A stretch of DNA of 64,000 nucleotides from JBQTIM01 sp052388135 (GCA_052388135.1 JBQTIM010000069.1:6416-70415), one strand, 5' to 3'; shown: positions 27,796 through 36,558, numbered from the stretch's first letter. Translations and numbers: made by a program. The notes: generated by a model from the letters alone, not told the origin.

Positions 27796-27979
27796 GAAGG
27801 GGCTCCACCCCTTCACCCGGCCATACTTTCTTTTTGCTTGTCCAAAAAGAAAGTATGGAGAAAGAAAAAGGACACCCCGGTGGCCTGCGCGCGCCGTTTT
27901 CGCGGCGGCCCGACATTCCGGCCCCTCAACAGCCCATCGGGGCCATCAGGTCGGGCCTCCCGCTTCCGCGAAAACGGCG
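27796..27979 (+). repeat. Structured dispersed element, copy 2 (three hairpins)
   Basis: Hairpin 1 pairs 27796-27802 with 27808-27814. Hairpin 2 is a perfect 15-bp stem, 27821-27835 with 27844-27858. Hairpin 3 has a perfect 14-bp outer stem, 27892-27905 with 27966-27979, and an inner stem 27908-27914 with 27950-27956. Bases differ from copy 1 in paired positions while pairing is kept. It fills most of the 27697-28043 gap; the rest holds no other feature that I can see. Confidence 0.85.
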
Positions 27980-28043
27980 TGCTCGAACCGCCACAGGGGC
28001 CCGAAAGGCTTAGATTTGGACAATACAGCCGAATAATTCAAAA

Positions 28044-28427
28044 ATGAAAACTTTAAAAATAATCCTATTCCTTTTCATTCTCTTCGCAAGCGCATTCCTT
28101 GTTTTAGGATATGCCCTTACCCATGTGTTCATTGAAAAATATCCTTTATACATTTTTAGTGCTGTAGGCGCCTTTATGTCTGCTTTGGCTACTTCTTGTT
28201 TGGCTGTAATCGGATGGTTTGTAAGCAAAATTATAGGACGCTTTAATCGAGGATATGATGCTTTAGTTAAAAGCCAACCATTACAAAACGAATATCAATT
28301 AATGATTTCTGATAACGCGGCACTATTGGGAAAGTATGGCTGGGTCCAGGGGTGGAGCCCCTGGAAAACAAAACTGAATTCTAAAACTTACTCCACCAGC
28401 TCTGGATACCGGCTTTCGCCGGTATGA
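28044..28427 (+). CDS. AT-rich small membrane protein, 3' end made of repeat sequence
   Basis: The first ~95 residues read as a small protein with two membrane segments (IILFLFILFASAFLVLGYAL and a second at ~36-63) followed by a short soluble tail. Codons are strongly A/T-rich, unlike any flanking gene, which points to transfer. From 28330 the frame enters an inverted copy of the repeat at 27799-27830 and then a palindromic repeat that supplies its stop, so residues 96-127 are probably not native. No SD or promoter is evident. The family is not recognised. Confidence 0.5.
   Translation: MKTLKIILFLFILFASAFLVLGYALTHVFIEKYPLYIFSAVGAFMSALATSCLAVIGWFVSKIIGRFNRGYDALVKSQPLQNEYQLMISDNAALLGKYGWVQGWSPWKTKLNSKTYSTSSGYRLSPV
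28330..28364 (-). repeat. Partial inverted copy of the structured element
   Basis: Positions 28330-28361 match the reverse complement of 27799-27830 at 29 of 32 bases. It has its own hairpin-1 palindrome (28346-28352 with 28358-28364). With copy 2 it brackets the AT-rich gene. Confidence 0.85.
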
Positions 28428-28429
28428 CG
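28401..28429. repeat. Single GGCGAAAGCC-type palindromic unit
   Basis: TCTGGATACCGGCTTTCGCC and the following GGTATGAC match one arm of the repeat at 13620-13698. It contains the stop codon of the AT-rich ORF. Confidence 0.8.
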
Positions 28430-28445
28430 GTCTATCGACCCGACA

Positions 28446-28486
28446 AAAAAGCGGTGAGATCCTTCGCGTTGCTCAGGATGACACGC
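28446..28486. repeat. ATCCTTCGCGTTGCTCAGGAT palindromic repeat
   Basis: GAGATCCTTCGCGTTGCTCA followed by GGATGACA forms a short hairpin (ATCCT with AGGAT). I recall this unit as a dispersed repeat in many bacterial genomes that creates spurious VILSNAKDL peptides. It ends just before the mfd start. Confidence 0.6.
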
Positions 28487-28494
28487 AAATTTAA

Positions 28495-31400
28495 ATGAAC
28501 CAACTTCAAACACAAACATCCAACGTCCTCCGCGTGAGCGGCCTCCCCGGCGGCGCCGAAGCCTGGTGGCTCTGGCGGGAGCGGGAAAATCTGGGGCGCG
28601 TCCTGGCGCTGACGCGGTCCGACGAGCGGGCCCAGGAGCTGGCGGAGGATTTCGAGGCGCTGGAGCGCTGGCAAGACCCGGGTTCGCCCGGCCGCGCGGC
28701 CTATTTTCCCGAGGAGGAGCCCGACCAGCAGGTGGCGGCGCTTTCCCGCTGGCTGCTGGGCTGGCCGGCGGGAGAGCTCACGTCGGCGCAGGCCGGCCGC
28801 CGGGAAACGGACGTCCCCTTGTTGGCGGCCGCCTGGCCCCTGGCCAAAGAGAGCCTGCCCGCGCCGGAGGAGTTCCGCCGGGCGCACCGCGACCTGCGCG
28901 TGGGGGAGCGTCTGGACCGCGGAGAATTGATCGCCCATCTGGCGCGCGCGGGCTACAGCCGCGTGGACGCCGTGGAGCAAAGCGGGGAGATGGCCGTGCG
29001 CGGCGAGGTCCTGGACCTGTGGTCGCCGGGCTGGGAGGTGCCCCTGCGCGCCCTTTGGCCCTTCGACCGCATCGAGTCCCTGCGCAAAATAGATTTGTCC
29101 ACCCAGCGCTCGACGGACGCGGTGGACGCGGCCACGGTCCGCCCCGCGTCCCTGTCGGGTCCGTGGGCGGCGGGACGCGCGACGCTCATGGATTATTTGG
29201 GCGGCGGCACGCTCTTCGCCTCCAACCTGCCCGAGGAGGGGCGTCCGGCGCGGGAGGGGAAAACCGTTTTGCGCGTGGAGCTGGGCGCCGCCGACCGGGA
29301 GGAGAAATTTTTGCCGCCGCCGGCCGCGCCGGGCCCGGCGGCCGCCGCGTTCTTCGCCGCCGAAATCAAGAAATGGATGGAAGCCGGCTGGACGGCCGCG
29401 ATCTTCTGCCACAACCCCGGCGAGCAGGAGCGCCTGGAGGAAATCCTCCTGGAGCAGGACCGGTCCCTGTCCGCCTTTTTCGAGGCCCGCCCGTCCGCCG
29501 GCCCCGACGGACGGGAGGCGCCCGCCCGCCGGCTGGACTTCCCCATCGGCAACCTCAACCGCGGATTTTTGGATCCGGAAAACAAGCGGGCCGTGCTCTG
29601 CAACGCCCAGATTTTCGGCCGCGCGCGGCGGCGCCTCCGCCTGCCCAAGTTCATCGGCGGCAAGTCCCTGGCCGGCGTCTCGGACCTGGCCAAGGGCGAT
29701 TACGTGGTGCACGAGCAGTTCGGCGTGGGCCGCTACACCGGCCTGCGCCGCGTGAAAGCCGCCGGTGTGGAGGCGGATTACCTCACGCTGGAATACAAGG
29801 GCGGCGACCGCGTGCGGGTGCCTCTCTTCGAGTTCAAGCAGGTGCAGAAGTTCGTGGGCGCCGAAGGGAAAAAGCCCAAGCTGTCCTCCCTGGACACGGC
29901 GGCGTGGGAGCGCGCCAAGGAGAAAGTGAAGGAGGAGGTGGCCGCCCTGGCGCGGGACCTGCTGGCGCGGGCCGCCAAGCGCGCCGCCTTGGCGGGCACG
30001 GCTTTCCCGCCGGATTCCCACATGGAAAAAGAGTTCGGCGATTCCTTCCTCTATGAGCTGACGCCGGACCAGGCCCGGGCCATCCGCGAGGTGAAGGCCG
30101 ACATGGTGTCGCCCCGTCCCATGGACCGGCTGGTCTGCGGCGACGTGGGCTACGGCAAGACCGAGGTGGCCATGCGGGCGGCGTTCAAGGCCGCGTCGGC
30201 GGGCCGCCAGGTGGCGGTGCTGGTGCCCACCACCATTCTGGCGGAGCAGCACGGCCGCAACTTCCGCGAGCGGTTCGCCGACTACCCCATTTCCGTGGCG
30301 GTGCTGTCGCGCTTTTCCGCGCCGGCGGAGCAAAAGCGCATCGTGGCGGACCTGCGCCGCGGCGTGCTGGACATCGTGGTGGGGACGCACCGCCTGCTCT
30401 CGCCCGACGTGGCGTTCAAGAACCTGGGCCTCATCATCGTGGACGAGGAGCACCGCTTCGGCGTGAAGCAGAAGGAGCGCCTGGCCGCCTTCCGCGACGT
30501 GGTGGACGTTCTGGCCCTGTCGGCCACGCCCATCCCGCGCACGCTGGGGTCCGCTCTCGGCGGCCTGAAGGCCATGTCCCTCATCGAAAGCCCGCCCGAG
30601 GGCCGCCTGCCCATCGCCACCCACGTGGGCCCCTTCGACGAAGGCGTCGTGGCCGCGGCGCTGGAGCACGAGCTTCAGCGGGGCGGCCAGGTGTTTTACG
30701 TGCACAACCGGGTGGGCTCCCTGGACTCCCGCCGCCAGTGGCTGGAAGGCCTGCTGAAGGCGCGGGGCCTCCAGGCCAAGATCGGCGCCGCCCACGGACA
30801 GATGACCGGCGCCCAGCTGGAAAAAATCATGTGGGACTTTCTGCACAAGAAGCACGACATCCTGCTTTCCACCAGCATCATCGAGTCCGGCCTGGACATC
30901 CCGTCGGTGAACACGCTGGTGGTGGAGGAAGCGGAGGACTTCGGCCTCTCCCAGCTTTATCAACTGAGGGGCCGCGTGGGCCGCGAGCGGCAGAAGGCCT
31001 ATTGCTATCTTTTCCACTCGGCCCGCACGCTGAGCGAAGACGCGGAAAAACGCCTGGGAGCCCTGCGCGAGTTCGCTTCCCTCGGCGCGGGGTTCAACTT
31101 GGCCCTGCGGGACTTGGAGATCCGCGGCGCCGGCAACCTTTTGGGCCCCCAACAGCACGGGTTCGTCAACGCGGTGGGCATCGCCCTCTACGGCCGGCTG
31201 CTTTCCGACGAGATCCGCCGCCAGAGGGACGGCGCCCCGGCCGACGACGCCGGCGCCGAGCCCGCCCTGGAGCTGCCCGTTTCCGCCTACCTGCCGGAAG
31301 ATTACATGCCGTCGGAGGGGGACCGGGTGGCGTTTTACAAGCGGCTGTTGGACGCGCCGGCCTCCGGGCTCGACGCCCTCCGCGCCGAATTGGAGGACCG

Positions 31401-31686
31401 CTGCGGACGCCTGCCCGCCCCCGCCGCCGCCCTTTTCGAGGTGGCCGAACTGCGCCACGCGGCGAAAAAGAAAAAAGCCGCGCGGGTGTCGCTCGTCCGC
31501 GACGGCCTGGAGGTCCATTTCGAGAACAACGTCTCGTTTTCCCCGGCGACGCTGGAAAACCTCGTCAAGACCCACGGCCCCGCCTTCTCGTTCCTGCCGG
31601 GCCCGCCCTTCGGCATGCGCTGGGAGCCGGCTCCGCCCGAGCCTCTGCTGGCGTGGGTCAAAAATTTCTTGTCAACCCTCGATTGA
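28495..31686 (+). CDS. mfd: Transcription-repair coupling factor Mfd
   Basis: The 1,063-residue translocase removes stalled RNA polymerase and recruits UvrA. A UvrB-like N-terminal region occupies ~1-390, though without a functional N-terminal ATPase. The RNA-polymerase-interacting domain starts near 401 (GDYVVHEQFGVGRYTGL). The RecG-like motor follows: Walker A GDVGYGKTE near 549, PTTILAEQH, DEEHRFGVKQKE near 649, SATPIPRTL and QLRGRVGRERQKAYCY. The C-terminal domain (YLPEDYMPSEGDRVAFYKRL in part) blocks UvrA binding in known homologues. ATG 28495 follows the repeat island directly; no clear SD is seen. Confidence 0.95.
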   Translation: MNQLQTQTSNVLRVSGLPGGAEAWWLWRERENLGRVLALTRSDERAQELAEDFEALERWQDPGSPGRAAYFPEEEPDQQVAALSRWLLGWPAGELTSAQAGRRETDVPLLAAAWPLAKESLPAPEEFRRAHRDLRVGERLDRGELIAHLARAGYSRVDAVEQSGEMAVRGEVLDLWSPGWEVPLRALWPFDRIESLRKIDLSTQRSTDAVDAATVRPASLSGPWAAGRATLMDYLGGGTLFASNLPEEGRPAREGKTVLRVELGAADREEKFLPPPAAPGPAAAAFFAAEIKKWMEAGWTAAIFCHNPGEQERLEEILLEQDRSLSAFFEARPSAGPDGREAPARRLDFPIGNLNRGFLDPENKRAVLCNAQIFGRARRRLRLPKFIGGKSLAGVSDLAKGDYVVHEQFGVGRYTGLRRVKAAGVEADYLTLEYKGGDRVRVPLFEFKQVQKFVGAEGKKPKLSSLDTAAWERAKEKVKEEVAALARDLLARAAKRAALAGTAFPPDSHMEKEFGDSFLYELTPDQARAIREVKADMVSPRPMDRLVCGDVGYGKTEVAMRAAFKAASAGRQVAVLVPTTILAEQHGRNFRERFADYPISVAVLSRFSAPAEQKRIVADLRRGVLDIVVGTHRLLSPDVAFKNLGLIIVDEEHRFGVKQKERLAAFRDVVDVLALSATPIPRTLGSALGGLKAMSLIESPPEGRLPIATHVGPFDEGVVAAALEHELQRGGQVFYVHNRVGSLDSRRQWLEGLLKARGLQAKIGAAHGQMTGAQLEKIMWDFLHKKHDILLSTSIIESGLDIPSVNTLVVEEAEDFGLSQLYQLRGRVGRERQKAYCYLFHSARTLSEDAEKRLGALREFASLGAGFNLALRDLEIRGAGNLLGPQQHGFVNAVGIALYGRLLSDEIRRQRDGAPADDAGAEPALELPVSAYLPEDYMPSEGDRVAFYKRLLDAPASGLDALRAELEDRCGRLPAPAAALFEVAELRHAAKKKKAARVSLVRDGLEVHFENNVSFSPATLENLVKTHGPAFSFLPGPPFGMRWEPAPPEPLLAWVKNFLSTLD

Positions 31687-31697
31687 TTCTATAGAAT
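31669..31697 (+). promoter_or_regulatory. Promoter for the parvulin pair, predicted leaderless
   Basis: TTGTCA at 31669-31674, a 17-bp spacer and TAGAAT at 31692-31697. Only six bases (CGGAAA) separate the -10 from ATG 31704, so transcription should start at or next to the start codon. It lies within the 3' end of mfd. Confidence 0.65.
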
Positions 31698-31703
31698 CGG
31701 AAA

Positions 31704-32576
31704 ATGTACAAGCCCCTTGGGCGCAAGCCGTTTTTACCGATCTTTTTATTGTGTTTCGCCGCGGCCGGCTGCCGTGAAAAGGAGCCCGTCCTGGCCCGGG
31801 TGGGCTCCGAAACCATCACCGAGGCGGAGTTTCGCCGCGAGGCGGCCCGCCAGCCTTTTTCGGGCGAGGATTATTTGTCCACCCTCCCCGGACGCAAGGA
31901 ATTTCTCGAGGTGCTGATCCGGCGCAAGCTCCTCATGGCCGAGGCCCGGCGGGCCCGGTTCGACGAGTCCGAAGCCGTGCGGCGCCGCCTGCAGGAGCTG
32001 GAGGACGATTTCCGCCGTCAGCTGGCCGAGAACCGCGAGCGCGTGGTGATGGGCGAGTTCCTCCGGTCCATCAAGGACAAGGACCTGGCCGTGACCGAGG
32101 AGGAAGTGAAGGATTTCTGGTTCCGGGAATCGGAGATCCGCGCCGGCCATATTTTGTTCAGTTCCAGCGCCGCGGCCCGGGACGCGTCGGCCCGACTGGC
32201 CAAGGGCGAAAAATTTGAAACGCTGGCCCGCCTTTATTCCGAGGACAAGGCCACAGCGGCCCAGGGCGGGGACCTGGGCTACTTCATGCGCGGCACGCTG
32301 GTCCCTGAGTTCGAGGAGGCGGCCTTCGCCTTGAAGACGGGCGAAACCAGCGGCGTCGTTTCCTCGCCTTACGGCCGCCACATCATCCGCAAGACGGGCG
32401 AGCGCCCTTTGTCGGCGCGGCCCTTCGAGCAGGTGCGGGAGCCGGCCCGGGCCGTGCTCGAGAAGCGCAAGTTCCAAAGCTGGATCGACGAGGCCCGCGG
32501 TCGCCATAAAATTTTCACCGACGTGCCGGCGCTGGAGGGTTTGGCCCTCCGCCCGCCGGAAGCGACGCAAAATTAG
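31704..32576 (+). CDS. Lipoprotein parvulin-type peptidyl-prolyl isomerase
   Basis: The 290-residue protein starts with a lipoprotein signal (FLPIFLLCFAAAGC, Cys ~24). A SurA/PrsA-like N-terminal helical region with VLARVGSETITEAEF follows. A PpiC parvulin domain occupies ~145-240 (IRAGHILFSS; YSEDKATAAQGGDLGYFMRG; VVSSPYGRHIIRKTGE). It would be tethered in the periplasm and assist folding of exported proteins, like PrsA or PpiD. It lies 12 bp upstream of a second parvulin gene. Confidence 0.93.
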   Translation: MYKPLGRKPFLPIFLLCFAAAGCREKEPVLARVGSETITEAEFRREAARQPFSGEDYLSTLPGRKEFLEVLIRRKLLMAEARRARFDESEAVRRRLQELEDDFRRQLAENRERVVMGEFLRSIKDKDLAVTEEEVKDFWFRESEIRAGHILFSSSAAARDASARLAKGEKFETLARLYSEDKATAAQGGDLGYFMRGTLVPEFEEAAFALKTGETSGVVSSPYGRHIIRKTGERPLSARPFEQVREPARAVLEKRKFQSWIDEARGRHKIFTDVPALEGLALRPPEATQN

Positions 32577-32588
32577 GAGGAACACCCT

Positions 32589-33824
32589 TTGAACAACCGA
32601 CGATACGCCGCCCTCATCGCCCTCGCGCTCCTGGCCGCTCTGCCCGCGGCCGCCGCCAAGGTGGTCAACCGCACCATCGCCACGGTCAACGGCGAGGCCA
32701 TCCTGCTGTCCGAGTTTGAGAAGAACTGGGAAGCGTTCATGGACCAGCAGGAAAAAATGCTGCCTCCCGACCGCCGCACGCCCGCCTGGGAGAAGGAAGC
32801 CAAGGGGCGCATGCTCCAGCAGATGATCGACGACCGCCTTTTGCTTCAGGAGGCCAAGAAGCGCAAGACCCGCGTGGGCCAGCGCGATTTCGAGAACGGC
32901 AAGGTGCAGGTGAAAAGCCGCTTCCTGCCCGACGAGGGGCGCCAGGAGCTCGAGCGCATCGTGCAGAAAGCCATGGCCGACAAGCCCCAGGACCCCGGCT
33001 CCCTCGACCCGGCCGGCGGCGTGGACCTGTCCGCGGCCTGGAAAGAGCTGGCCAAGAGCAAGCCCTCCGCGGTCAAGGAGGCGGAATCCCGGTTCAAGGA
33101 AGAGCTGGCCAAGGAAGGCCTGACGGAAAAGAAATTCGAGGACCGCATCCGCGACCAGCTCAGCGTGGTGCAGCTCACCGGCCAAGAGGTGCGGACGCGC
33201 ACGAAGGAGCCCTCGGACGCCGAAGCGCGCGCGCTTTTCGACGATCTGATGCGCGTGATGGAAGGCAAGGAGGTCAAGGACAGGGACGCCGAGGCCCAGG
33301 CGGACCTTCAGTCCATGGCCCGCTACTTCGGCGCCCAGGCCTCCGAGCAGGTGCGGGCGCGCCACATCCTCATCCGGCTGGAGCCCAACGCGTCCTTCAA
33401 AGACAAGTCCGCGGCGAAGCGCAAGCTCGAGGACCTGCGCAAGAAAATTTCCGGCGGCGCCGATTTCGCCGAGGCCGCGCGCGAGATTTCCGACGACAAG
33501 GCCAGCGCCCAGGCGGGCGGCGACCTGGGCTTTTTCGGCCGCGGCCAGATGGTCCAGCCTTTTGAGAAAGCCGCATTCGATCTGAAGAAGCCCGGCGACC
33601 TGTCGCCCGTGGTGGAAACCGAGTTCGGGCTGCACCTCATCCGGCTGGAGGAGAAGAAGCCCGCCGGCCGCTTGAAGTTCGACGAGGTGCGGGACCAGCT
33701 CAAAGAATATTTGTATCGCGCCCAGCAGCAGGAAACCTTCGAGCGCTTCGTGCAGGACCTGCGCAAAGGCGCCTCCATCAAGATCGTCATGGACCCCGCC
33801 GCGGCGGAGGCGAATAAGAAGTAA
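32589..33824 (+). CDS. Periplasmic SurA-like peptidyl-prolyl isomerase
   Basis: The 411-residue protein uses a TTG start, with AGGAGG eight bases upstream (32575-32580) and no suitable ATG. A cleavable signal peptide follows (YAALIALALLAALPAAAA). The SurA-type N-terminal chaperone region begins VNRTIATVNGEAILLSEFE. A parvulin domain lies at ~255-350 (VRARHILIRLEPN; GGDLGFFGRGQMVQPFEKAA; TEFGLHLIRLEEKKP). It probably chaperones outer-membrane barrels; two barrel-type genes follow within 5 kb. The long Lys/Glu-rich insert at ~90-200 is unusual. Confidence 0.93.
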   Translation: MNNRRYAALIALALLAALPAAAAKVVNRTIATVNGEAILLSEFEKNWEAFMDQQEKMLPPDRRTPAWEKEAKGRMLQQMIDDRLLLQEAKKRKTRVGQRDFENGKVQVKSRFLPDEGRQELERIVQKAMADKPQDPGSLDPAGGVDLSAAWKELAKSKPSAVKEAESRFKEELAKEGLTEKKFEDRIRDQLSVVQLTGQEVRTRTKEPSDAEARALFDDLMRVMEGKEVKDRDAEAQADLQSMARYFGAQASEQVRARHILIRLEPNASFKDKSAAKRKLEDLRKKISGGADFAEAAREISDDKASAQAGGDLGFFGRGQMVQPFEKAAFDLKKPGDLSPVVETEFGLHLIRLEEKKPAGRLKFDEVRDQLKEYLYRAQQQETFERFVQDLRKGASIKIVMDPAAAEANKK

Positions 33825-33919
33825 GGCGTGGGCCGTTCGGCGCGAGAGCGGTTGCGGGCCGTCCATCGCGGAGGCCCGGCTCGTGCGGCCCCAATCCCAT
33901 GCTTGCGTTCCATTTACCG

Positions 33920-33972
33920 ACAAACCCCCGGCTGTGAATCCCGAAACAAGGGTCGCGGCCGGGGGTTTGTTC
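33920..33972 (+). terminator. Likely intrinsic terminator after the parvulin genes
   Basis: ACAAACCCCCGGC (33920-33932) pairs exactly with GCCGGGGGTTTGT (33958-33970). The T-rich part is inside the stem and there is no long T-run, so efficiency is uncertain. Confidence 0.6.
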
Positions 33973-34025
33973 TGTGACGGCGGTTCAGGGCGGAAAATTT
34001 TGGAATTGACCTTCAAGGCGTTTTG

Positions 34026-35111
34026 ATGGTTTCTCGTTCCCGGCCGCCCGCGTCCTTGCGCCCCCTGCTGGCCGTCACGCTGGGCGATCCCGCCGGAATC
34101 GGGCCCTGGACGGCGGCGGCCGCTGCCTTGGATCCCGGCCTGCGCCGCCTCTGCCGGCCGCTCCTGGTGGGCGACGCCTGGGTCGCGCGGCGCTGCGGCG
34201 CCCGCGTTCTGCCCCTGGCCGATCCGGACGAATACATCGACCGCCCGGGCGTCCTCAACGTCCTCCACGCGCCGCATCCCCGCATACGGGAACTGGTCCC
34301 CGGCCGTCCGCAAAAAATCGGCGGGGAGTCCGCTTCTCTCTCCGTTCAAATCGCCGCTTCCCTGGCCATGCAGGGCCGCGTCGCCGCCGTGGTGACGGGT
34401 CCGGTCTCCAAAGAATCTTTCCGCCTGGCCGGCGTGCCCTTCCCTGGGCACACGGAGCTGCTCGCGGCCCTCTCCGGCGTTGCGCGGTCGGAAATGCTCA
34501 TGGCGGCCGGGCGGCTCCTGGCCCTTCTCATCACGCGGCACGTTCCTTTGTCGGCCGTTCCCCGCCGGCTCACCGTGAAAGCGATTTCGGATTCGGTCCG
34601 TTCGGCCGACGCGTGGTTGAAACGAGCGCTCGGGACCGGACGTCGTCCCCAGTGGGCTTTGTGCGGGCTCAATCCCCACGCGGGGGACAACGGCCTTCTG
34701 GGCCGGGAGGAAATCAGCACGGTGGCGCCGGCCGCCGCGGCCTTGCGCAAGCTCGGAGTGGACATCGCCGGCCCGCTCCCCGCCGACGTGGCCTGGGGCA
34801 AACACGCCGCCGGCTCTTTCGACGCGGTGGCGTGCCTCTACCACGACCAGGGGATGATCCCGCTCAAGGCCTCCCGCGCCGGCCCCGTGGTCAACATCAC
34901 CGCCGGCCTTCCTTGGACGCGCACGTCCCCGGGCCACGGCACCGCTTTCGATTTGGCCGCCGCCCCGCGCCCCGGCCGCCGCGCCGACCCCGCCGCCACC
35001 ATCGCGGCCGCCCATTGGGCCTTGCGCGTCGCCGAAAATTTCCGTCCGCGGGGCGGAGCCGCGCGGCCGGGGCGTCCGCCAAGAGCGGCGGGAAAGCGAA
35101 GCGCCCGTTGA
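34026..35111 (+). CDS. pdxA: 4-hydroxythreonine-4-phosphate dehydrogenase PdxA
   Basis: The 361-residue enzyme acts in DXP-dependent pyridoxal phosphate synthesis. The N-terminal signature is LAVTLGDPAGIGP. Metal-ligand histidines lie in FPGHTELL, LNPHAGDNGLLG and LYHDQGMIPLK, and TSPGHGTAFDLA is the C-terminal block. ATG 34026 is chosen over the overlapping TTG 34023. Its last ~30 residues are a basic Gly/Pro/Arg tail beyond the normal end. No pdxJ is seen. The partner substrate route uses DXP, whose consumer dxr is in this window. Confidence 0.94.
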   Translation: MVSRSRPPASLRPLLAVTLGDPAGIGPWTAAAAALDPGLRRLCRPLLVGDAWVARRCGARVLPLADPDEYIDRPGVLNVLHAPHPRIRELVPGRPQKIGGESASLSVQIAASLAMQGRVAAVVTGPVSKESFRLAGVPFPGHTELLAALSGVARSEMLMAAGRLLALLITRHVPLSAVPRRLTVKAISDSVRSADAWLKRALGTGRRPQWALCGLNPHAGDNGLLGREEISTVAPAAAALRKLGVDIAGPLPADVAWGKHAAGSFDAVACLYHDQGMIPLKASRAGPVVNITAGLPWTRTSPGHGTAFDLAAAPRPGRRADPAATIAAAHWALRVAENFRPRGGAARPGRPPRAAGKRSAR

Positions 35112-35274
35112 GAGCGGACCGATCTTCGGCCGCGGCGGCCGCCGGTCGGGCGAAAGCCCCAGCCCGGAAATTTCCGGAGCCGGCGCCCTCCGGACGCCGT
35201 CCGATAACACGAACCCCGTCTTTGAACCCCGCGGTCGAAGTTCGCGGGGGAAAAAATCCGAGGGAGGGCCAGGG

Positions 35275-36354
35275 ATGAAAAGATTTCCAAGGCCGGTCGC
35301 GGCGCGCCGCCCGCCCGCCAACGCGTCCGGCTTCCGCCGGCTTCTGCTCTGCGCTTTGTTCTCTTCGCCCTGGCCGGCGGCCGCGGAGCTGGACCACCGC
35401 TCGCGCTGGAGCGTGGGCATCGAGGCGGGCCGGGCGTTCCCCGTTTCTCCGTCCGAATTTTCCCAGCCCAACGATTCGGGGCCCGGTTACGGCGCGCGCC
35501 TGCGCCAGGACCTGACGGAGCGCTGGTCTGCGGCGGCGGTGTTTTCCAGCCAGAGCTTCCGCCGCAAGGAGCAGGCGTCCCAGAAGACCGTCACCCAGCC
35601 CCTGATGTTCATGGGTTTCCTTTCCCTGGCGCGGACGGCGTCCTGGAACCCCTACCTGGCGGGCGGCCTGGGTTTCAGCCGCAACCAGCGCACGGTTTTT
35701 TCCGTGCGGCACCACTGGACCAAGCTCACCGGCGCCCTGGGCGCGGGCGTGGAGTACACCTTGAGCCCGGTGGTTTCCGTCGGCGTGGAGGGGCTGTACC
35801 GCTATTTCCCGCGGCCGTCCATCGCCGAGAAGGCTTTCCAGACGGCCACGGCCTCGGCCCTCATCAACTTCTACATTCCGGATTCCTGGATTCCCGACCG
35901 GCCCCGCCGGCCGCTGGTCATTCGGGAGGCGCCGCCGGCGATTCCCGAGCCTCCCGCCCCCACGCCCCAGGAGCAGGCCCAGGCCGAGCTGAACCGGGTG
36001 CAGGAGGACATGTTCTCCAAAAAGATTTCGTCCATCCGCTTCGAGACCGGGCAGGCCGTTTTGCTGGAGTCGTCCTACGAAACGCTGGACATCGTGGGAA
36101 CCATCTTGCGGCGGTATCCCGAGCTCGGCGTGCGCGTGGTGGGGCACACCGACGAGGTGGGCGGCGACATGGACAACAAGGCCCTGTCCGCCGCGCGGGC
36201 CGAGGCGGTGCGGCAGTACCTCGTTGAAAACTTCTCCCTGCCGGCCGAAAAGATCGCCACCGCCGGCATGGGCGAAACGCAGCCCGTGGCCGACAACACG
36301 ACGGAGGAAGGCAAGGCCATGAACCGGCGGGTGGAGTTCCTCATCATCAAGTAA
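35275..36354 (+). CDS. Outer-membrane barrel with C-terminal OmpA peptidoglycan-binding domain
   Basis: The 359-residue protein has a long basic signal region (LLLCALFSSPWPAAAE) and an eight-strand-like barrel at ~45-215 with alternating aromatic strands (WNPYLAGGLGFSRN). A Pro-rich hinge follows at ~220-240. The OmpA domain lies at ~250-359 (ISSIRFETGQAVLLESSYE; VVGHTDEVGGD; LSAARAEAVRQYL; MNRRVEFLI). It should link the outer membrane to peptidoglycan. GAGGGAGGG precedes the ATG at SD distance. It is separated from pdxA by 163 bp. Confidence 0.93.
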   Translation: MKRFPRPVAARRPPANASGFRRLLLCALFSSPWPAAAELDHRSRWSVGIEAGRAFPVSPSEFSQPNDSGPGYGARLRQDLTERWSAAAVFSSQSFRRKEQASQKTVTQPLMFMGFLSLARTASWNPYLAGGLGFSRNQRTVFSVRHHWTKLTGALGAGVEYTLSPVVSVGVEGLYRYFPRPSIAEKAFQTATASALINFYIPDSWIPDRPRRPLVIREAPPAIPEPPAPTPQEQAQAELNRVQEDMFSKKISSIRFETGQAVLLESSYETLDIVGTILRRYPELGVRVVGHTDEVGGDMDNKALSAARAEAVRQYLVENFSLPAEKIATAGMGETQPVADNTTEEGKAMNRRVEFLIIK

Positions 36355-36423
36355 AAGGGGAAAGCCGGGAGAGGGGCCGCCCGGCCGTCGTTCCGGAGAA
36401 GTTTCCGCTGCGGCGGCTAAAAC

Positions 36424-36557
36424 CAATGCGGTTCAATTAATGTGTGTCACCCCGGCGAAAGCCGGGGCCCAGGCAGTAAAACTGGTTTTTAAGCAACTAT
36501 TTAACGCCCTGGATACCGGCTTCCGCCGGTAAGACGGCTTAATTGAACTGCATTGCG
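36424..36557. mobile_element. MITE-like element carrying a GGCGAAAGCC palindrome pair
   Basis: Outer inverted repeats AATGCGGTTCAATTAA and TTAATTGAACTGCATT differ at one base. Inside are two inverted GGCGAAAGCC-type hairpin units (36447-36535), related to 13620-13698. It lies between two convergent outer-membrane genes. No ORF is present. Confidence 0.75.
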
Positions 36558-36558
36558 G

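Noticed and set aside
28432..31575. 1,047-codon minus-strand ORF opposite mfd
   Set aside because: It is the antisense of a strongly coding, motif-rich gene; the protein is His/Gly/Gln-rich low-complexity shadow typical of G/C-rich DNA.
35215..35265. Terminator after pdxA
   Set aside because: The CCCCGCG/CGCGGGG stem is followed by As on the plus strand, and the T-run on the minus strand would precede the stem, so it fits neither direction.
31746..35471. 1,241-codon minus-strand ORF opposite the parvulins and pdxA
   Set aside because: It crosses several real genes and a terminator and has no recognisable domain.
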